A stretch of 64,000 nt of DNA, taken from Nannobrachium achirus (lineage: Eukaryota > Chordata > Actinopteri > Myctophiformes > Myctophidae). Shown here piece after piece: positions 61,339 to 64,000 of the stretch. Positions within the stretch are counted from its first letter, which is position 1. Each line of letters starts with the position of its first letter. The stretch is taken from positions 27,683,994-27,747,993 of the forward strand of contig OY997653.1 of the NCBI GenBank assembly GCA_963921795.1, in the 5' to 3' direction. The notes beneath the pieces were generated by a model, which was not told where the DNA came from, did no database searches, and saw only the letters and a list, made by a program, of their open reading frames with translations. A program made the position numbers and the translations under genes.

Positions 61339-61464
61339 CTAGCAAGACACAGAAAAAACAAAAAGCATCGTGGTACAGACGGAAAGTTACTGAGTCCCAC
61401 AACAAGAGCATCAACACCTAGAGAGAGAGAGAGAGAAAAAAAAAACACAGCGAGAGGGAGGGGG

Positions 61465-61527
<63 letters not shown>
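61287..61527. repeat. Two (GA)n microsatellites
   Basis: GA runs lie at about 61287-61335 and 61468-61527, separated by about 130 bases of unique text. They explain the Ser-Leu and Arg-Glu frames. Confidence 0.95.
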
Positions 61528-61531
<4 letters not shown>

Positions 61532-63095
61532 ACACAACATCAAATTATATTTGATTTGGACAAGGCAATTCTCTTGAATGCTGCCGGTATGGCATGGAAA
61601 GAGGGGCATTTGCGTTTCTTTCACCACAGTAAAAACTGCATTCATGGTCTGGAGAAAACACTTTTTACAGACGGGTAAAAGGGCAGGGGCTCAAGCCCCC
61701 TTTGATGTCTATGTGTGCACGTGCTGGCTAACCTCCAATACTTGACATTAACCTTCACTTATAGTACTTATAATACTTTGATATCACATGATATTTCGTA
61801 GCTTGCAGGAGCCAAGATGTCTCCGCTAGGCCAGATGGTAATTGTTTTGGTACAGCCTGTCTTGTTATGGTTAAGCCTGTCCTTGTAGCAGCAGCTAGAT
61901 CCCTGTGGTCGTTGGCAGGACTAGCATACCACCGAGTGTTATTGTACTTAATGATGATATCATGATTATTAAAGCATATCTATCACCACCTTGAATATCG
62001 TCTCTGACTCCTCTTGCCTCATCAATTACTGATTGAGCGAGAATGCCACGACAGCCACTTTAACTTATTGTTACTGTACGTCCTTGACGCGGCAAAACAT
62101 TTTCTAATCTCGATGAGAATACAAAGCTGAGTAAAAACACGAACGAAACAGGCTAGAACTAGAACCTAACAAGTGACAGCATAATAGACTAAAGTCGGTG
62201 GTAGGTCGCTTACAGTATTTATCCACGCCAACTCAATTAGTCACTATTGGAGTTGGTGGGAGGTCATTTAGTTTTCCATGCTGATCTCATAAACTCAATT
62301 AGTCACTGTTAAGAGTTGGTGGGAAGCTGTTTAGTTCTCCGTGCTGATCTCATATCATCTCAATTAGTCACTATTTTACATTGCATGTGATTCACAGACA
62401 CCTGCGTGCCTGCGATTTGCCATGGCAAACTGAAGCAAGTCTAGTCTCGTGACGTGACTCACGCCATTGTTTGAACGCTGTGTGCTTAGAGGTGTATTCA
62501 GTGATAATGAAATTGGCCGGGGGTCATCTTGTCCCTTACTGGCCTTACAGCGTGGAAATGTTTAGTTTTTTATAGATTTTTTAAACCATTATAATGTTCT
62601 CGTTTTGATTATTAGACCCAATCACTCAATATCGGTAGGCCTACGTCCCCAGCTTCAGGATATGTATGATACTGATTTACTACGAGACTGTGTCATTTTA
62701 TGAGTTCAGTAGTTTACAATCTAGGCATTTAGCAGCCGTTCTTAATTCAGAGCGACTGTGGTTCTCAAAACTTTTATTTTGACCATCATAACTAGACATC
62801 ATAACATAACTACGGCCATACTCTACCCTGATTGGTCGAGGACTGGCTGGCCACCTCTGAAAACCTAATCTAGCTATGCTCACAACACGGGCCATGGTGG
62901 AAGTCCTTATATGGTCAGCACACATTCTACTGAGGAGAGTGAATGGAAAATGTACCAATTATATTTTTATTTGAATGAAATACAATCACTGAATATACCT
63001 TTAAATAGCCAATGGAAGGCTAGGATTCATAAATTAGGGAGGTTGGATTCTAACAGCTTACACACTTGTAGATTAACCCATTTAGGCCTAGAATG
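61528..63095. other. pals1 intron, nothing recognised
   Basis: A diverged direct repeat lies at about 62210-62375 (CTCAATTAGTCACT occurs three times about 65-75 bases apart, with GAGTTGGTGGGA). No exon for the missing N-terminus was seen. Confidence 0.45.
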
Positions 63096-63630
63096 CTTTA
63101 ACCAGTGAAAAATAGCAGATATACAAGCTCACAGCGCGGCACCGAGTGCCGCGCTGCGAGCTTGTAGATCTGCTATTTTTGAAAAAGTCGTGAAAATGTG
63201 TGCAAATCTTTGAATATATTATGTATTTTCAAAGTGAACGTTTGTAACTCAAATTTTGCTTCTGGGTGGTCCCTGGAACTAAATATTTTGAGATGGGGGT
63301 CCGTGGCCAAATACATATCATTTTGGGGGTCCTTCACATGAAAAGGTTTGAGAACCACGGACATAGTAGTCTCTCAAGAAAAGTAAAAAGTAAACGAACT
63401 GAGCCCCAGTTAAGTGAAAAATACCTTTTCTTTGACGATGGCGGGCCAGATTGCTGACATAGAAACATACGTTTTTCAAAAAGTCTTAGAAGGATTCAAA
63501 AGACACTTATAGAATCGGGTCAAAATTCAAATTTTCACGATTTTTCAAAAATAGCAGATCTACAAGCTCGCAGCGCGGCACTCGGTGCCGCGCTGTGAGC
63601 TTGTATATCTGCTGTTTTTCAATAGTTAAA
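63096..63630. mobile_element. Interior of a CAGGGGCGTCAC-family element with two palindromes
   Basis: Palindromes at 63110-63177 (GCACCGAGTGCC core, stems of about 31 bases) and 63549-63617 are in the same order and spacing as in the 40248-40798 element. GGTCCGTGGCCAAATACATA and CTTCACATGAAAAGGTTTGA lie between. Terminal repeats were not found. Confidence 0.6.
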
Positions 63631-63639
63631 GCATAAAAT

Positions 63640-63900
63640 AATGATACACAATAATGTGTACCCCGTTCTGAATGGGTTTTAATGTTATCAGTGACAGGCC
63701 TCCCGGTGGAGGTGATAAGAGCCTCTGTGTGTGTCGGGGACGCGCTGATCCTTGAGATAGGTTAATTATTTGACCTGCATATGGAACAAGCAGAGTAATT
63801 ATCGGCCCCTCCAGTGGCACATATTACAGATTGATATCTGGTGGTCTTGGACATGTCCATTAAGTTGCCATTAGTGGCTGGAAAATGGATGGCCTTTTAA
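63640..63900. promoter_or_regulatory. Candidate regulatory segment in pals1 intron
   Basis: A unique segment with clustered motif words: GGTTAATTATTTGACC, TGCATATGGAAC (E-box), GAGTAATTATCGG, TCCATTAAGTTGCCATTAGT. It has no repeat landmarks. It is an enhancer candidate on composition alone. Confidence 0.3.
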
Positions 63901-64000
63901 AGGGAAAAAGGCTCGACAACTGCAAGGCTGTGCCTGTGCTCAATCTCTGCTGTAAGGTAGCCAGGTAAGTGTGTCCTAGATGTACATAACATGAATCATA

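Noticed and set aside
61172-61645. Open frames with Ser-Leu and Arg-Glu runs
   Set aside because: They are translations of two GA microsatellites.
60434-64000. Search for the missing pals1 N-terminal exon
   Set aside because: No - strand stretch resembling the conserved NPMFDTEE-type segment with splice sites could be found, so those exons are taken to lie beyond the window.

Overview
This is vertebrate nuclear DNA, most likely from a ray-finned (teleost) fish. The one multi-exon gene has GT-AG introns and encodes the cell-polarity scaffold PALS1/MPP5. The rest is packed with short non-autonomous DNA transposons, decayed L2-type LINE pieces, long CA/GT/GA microsatellites and tRNA-like SINE modules, a mix typical of teleosts. 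No bacterial, plasmid or phage features are present.

Genes. (1) Positions 1-1086 (+) hold a choline kinase reading frame with no introns, open at the left edge of the window. Vertebrate choline kinase genes normally have many introns, so this is probably a retrogene that kept its catalytic residues. (2) Positions 36560-60433 (-) hold twelve exons of pals1, encoding the first L27 domain through the L27C region, PDZ, SH3, HOOK and guanylate-kinase-like domain to the stop codon. All twelve splice in frame. The N-terminal exons lie beyond the right edge. The two genes belong to unrelated pathways: phosphatidylcholine synthesis, and the Crumbs/PALS1/PATJ apical polarity complex.

Regions. 1.1-13.7 kb is intergenic, with fold-back MITEs, a Helentron-like element and a repeat containing U6 snRNA sequence. 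13.7-18.1 kb is an L2-type LINE broken up by at least five nested DNA transposons. 20.6-32.9 kb is dominated by tandem structures: a CpG-rich minisatellite, an array of tRNA-like modules, a 0.95 kb ACTGT array and two local duplications. 33-36.5 kb lies between the repeats and the 3' end of pals1. 36.5-64 kb is pals1, whose introns hold many datable hAT, TTAA-type and Harbinger-type insertions and a few unique stretches that could be regulatory.

The most informative content is in the mobile elements. Several have exact target-site duplications and, in four cases, an empty or uninterrupted copy of the same site elsewhere in the window. A recurring palindrome centred on GATCTACAAGCTCACA occurs more than twenty times, inside several transposon families with different ends. 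A group of elements shares a core but has different terminal hairpins. No annotated protein-coding system here looks novel. All homology statements come from recognition by eye, without database searches.
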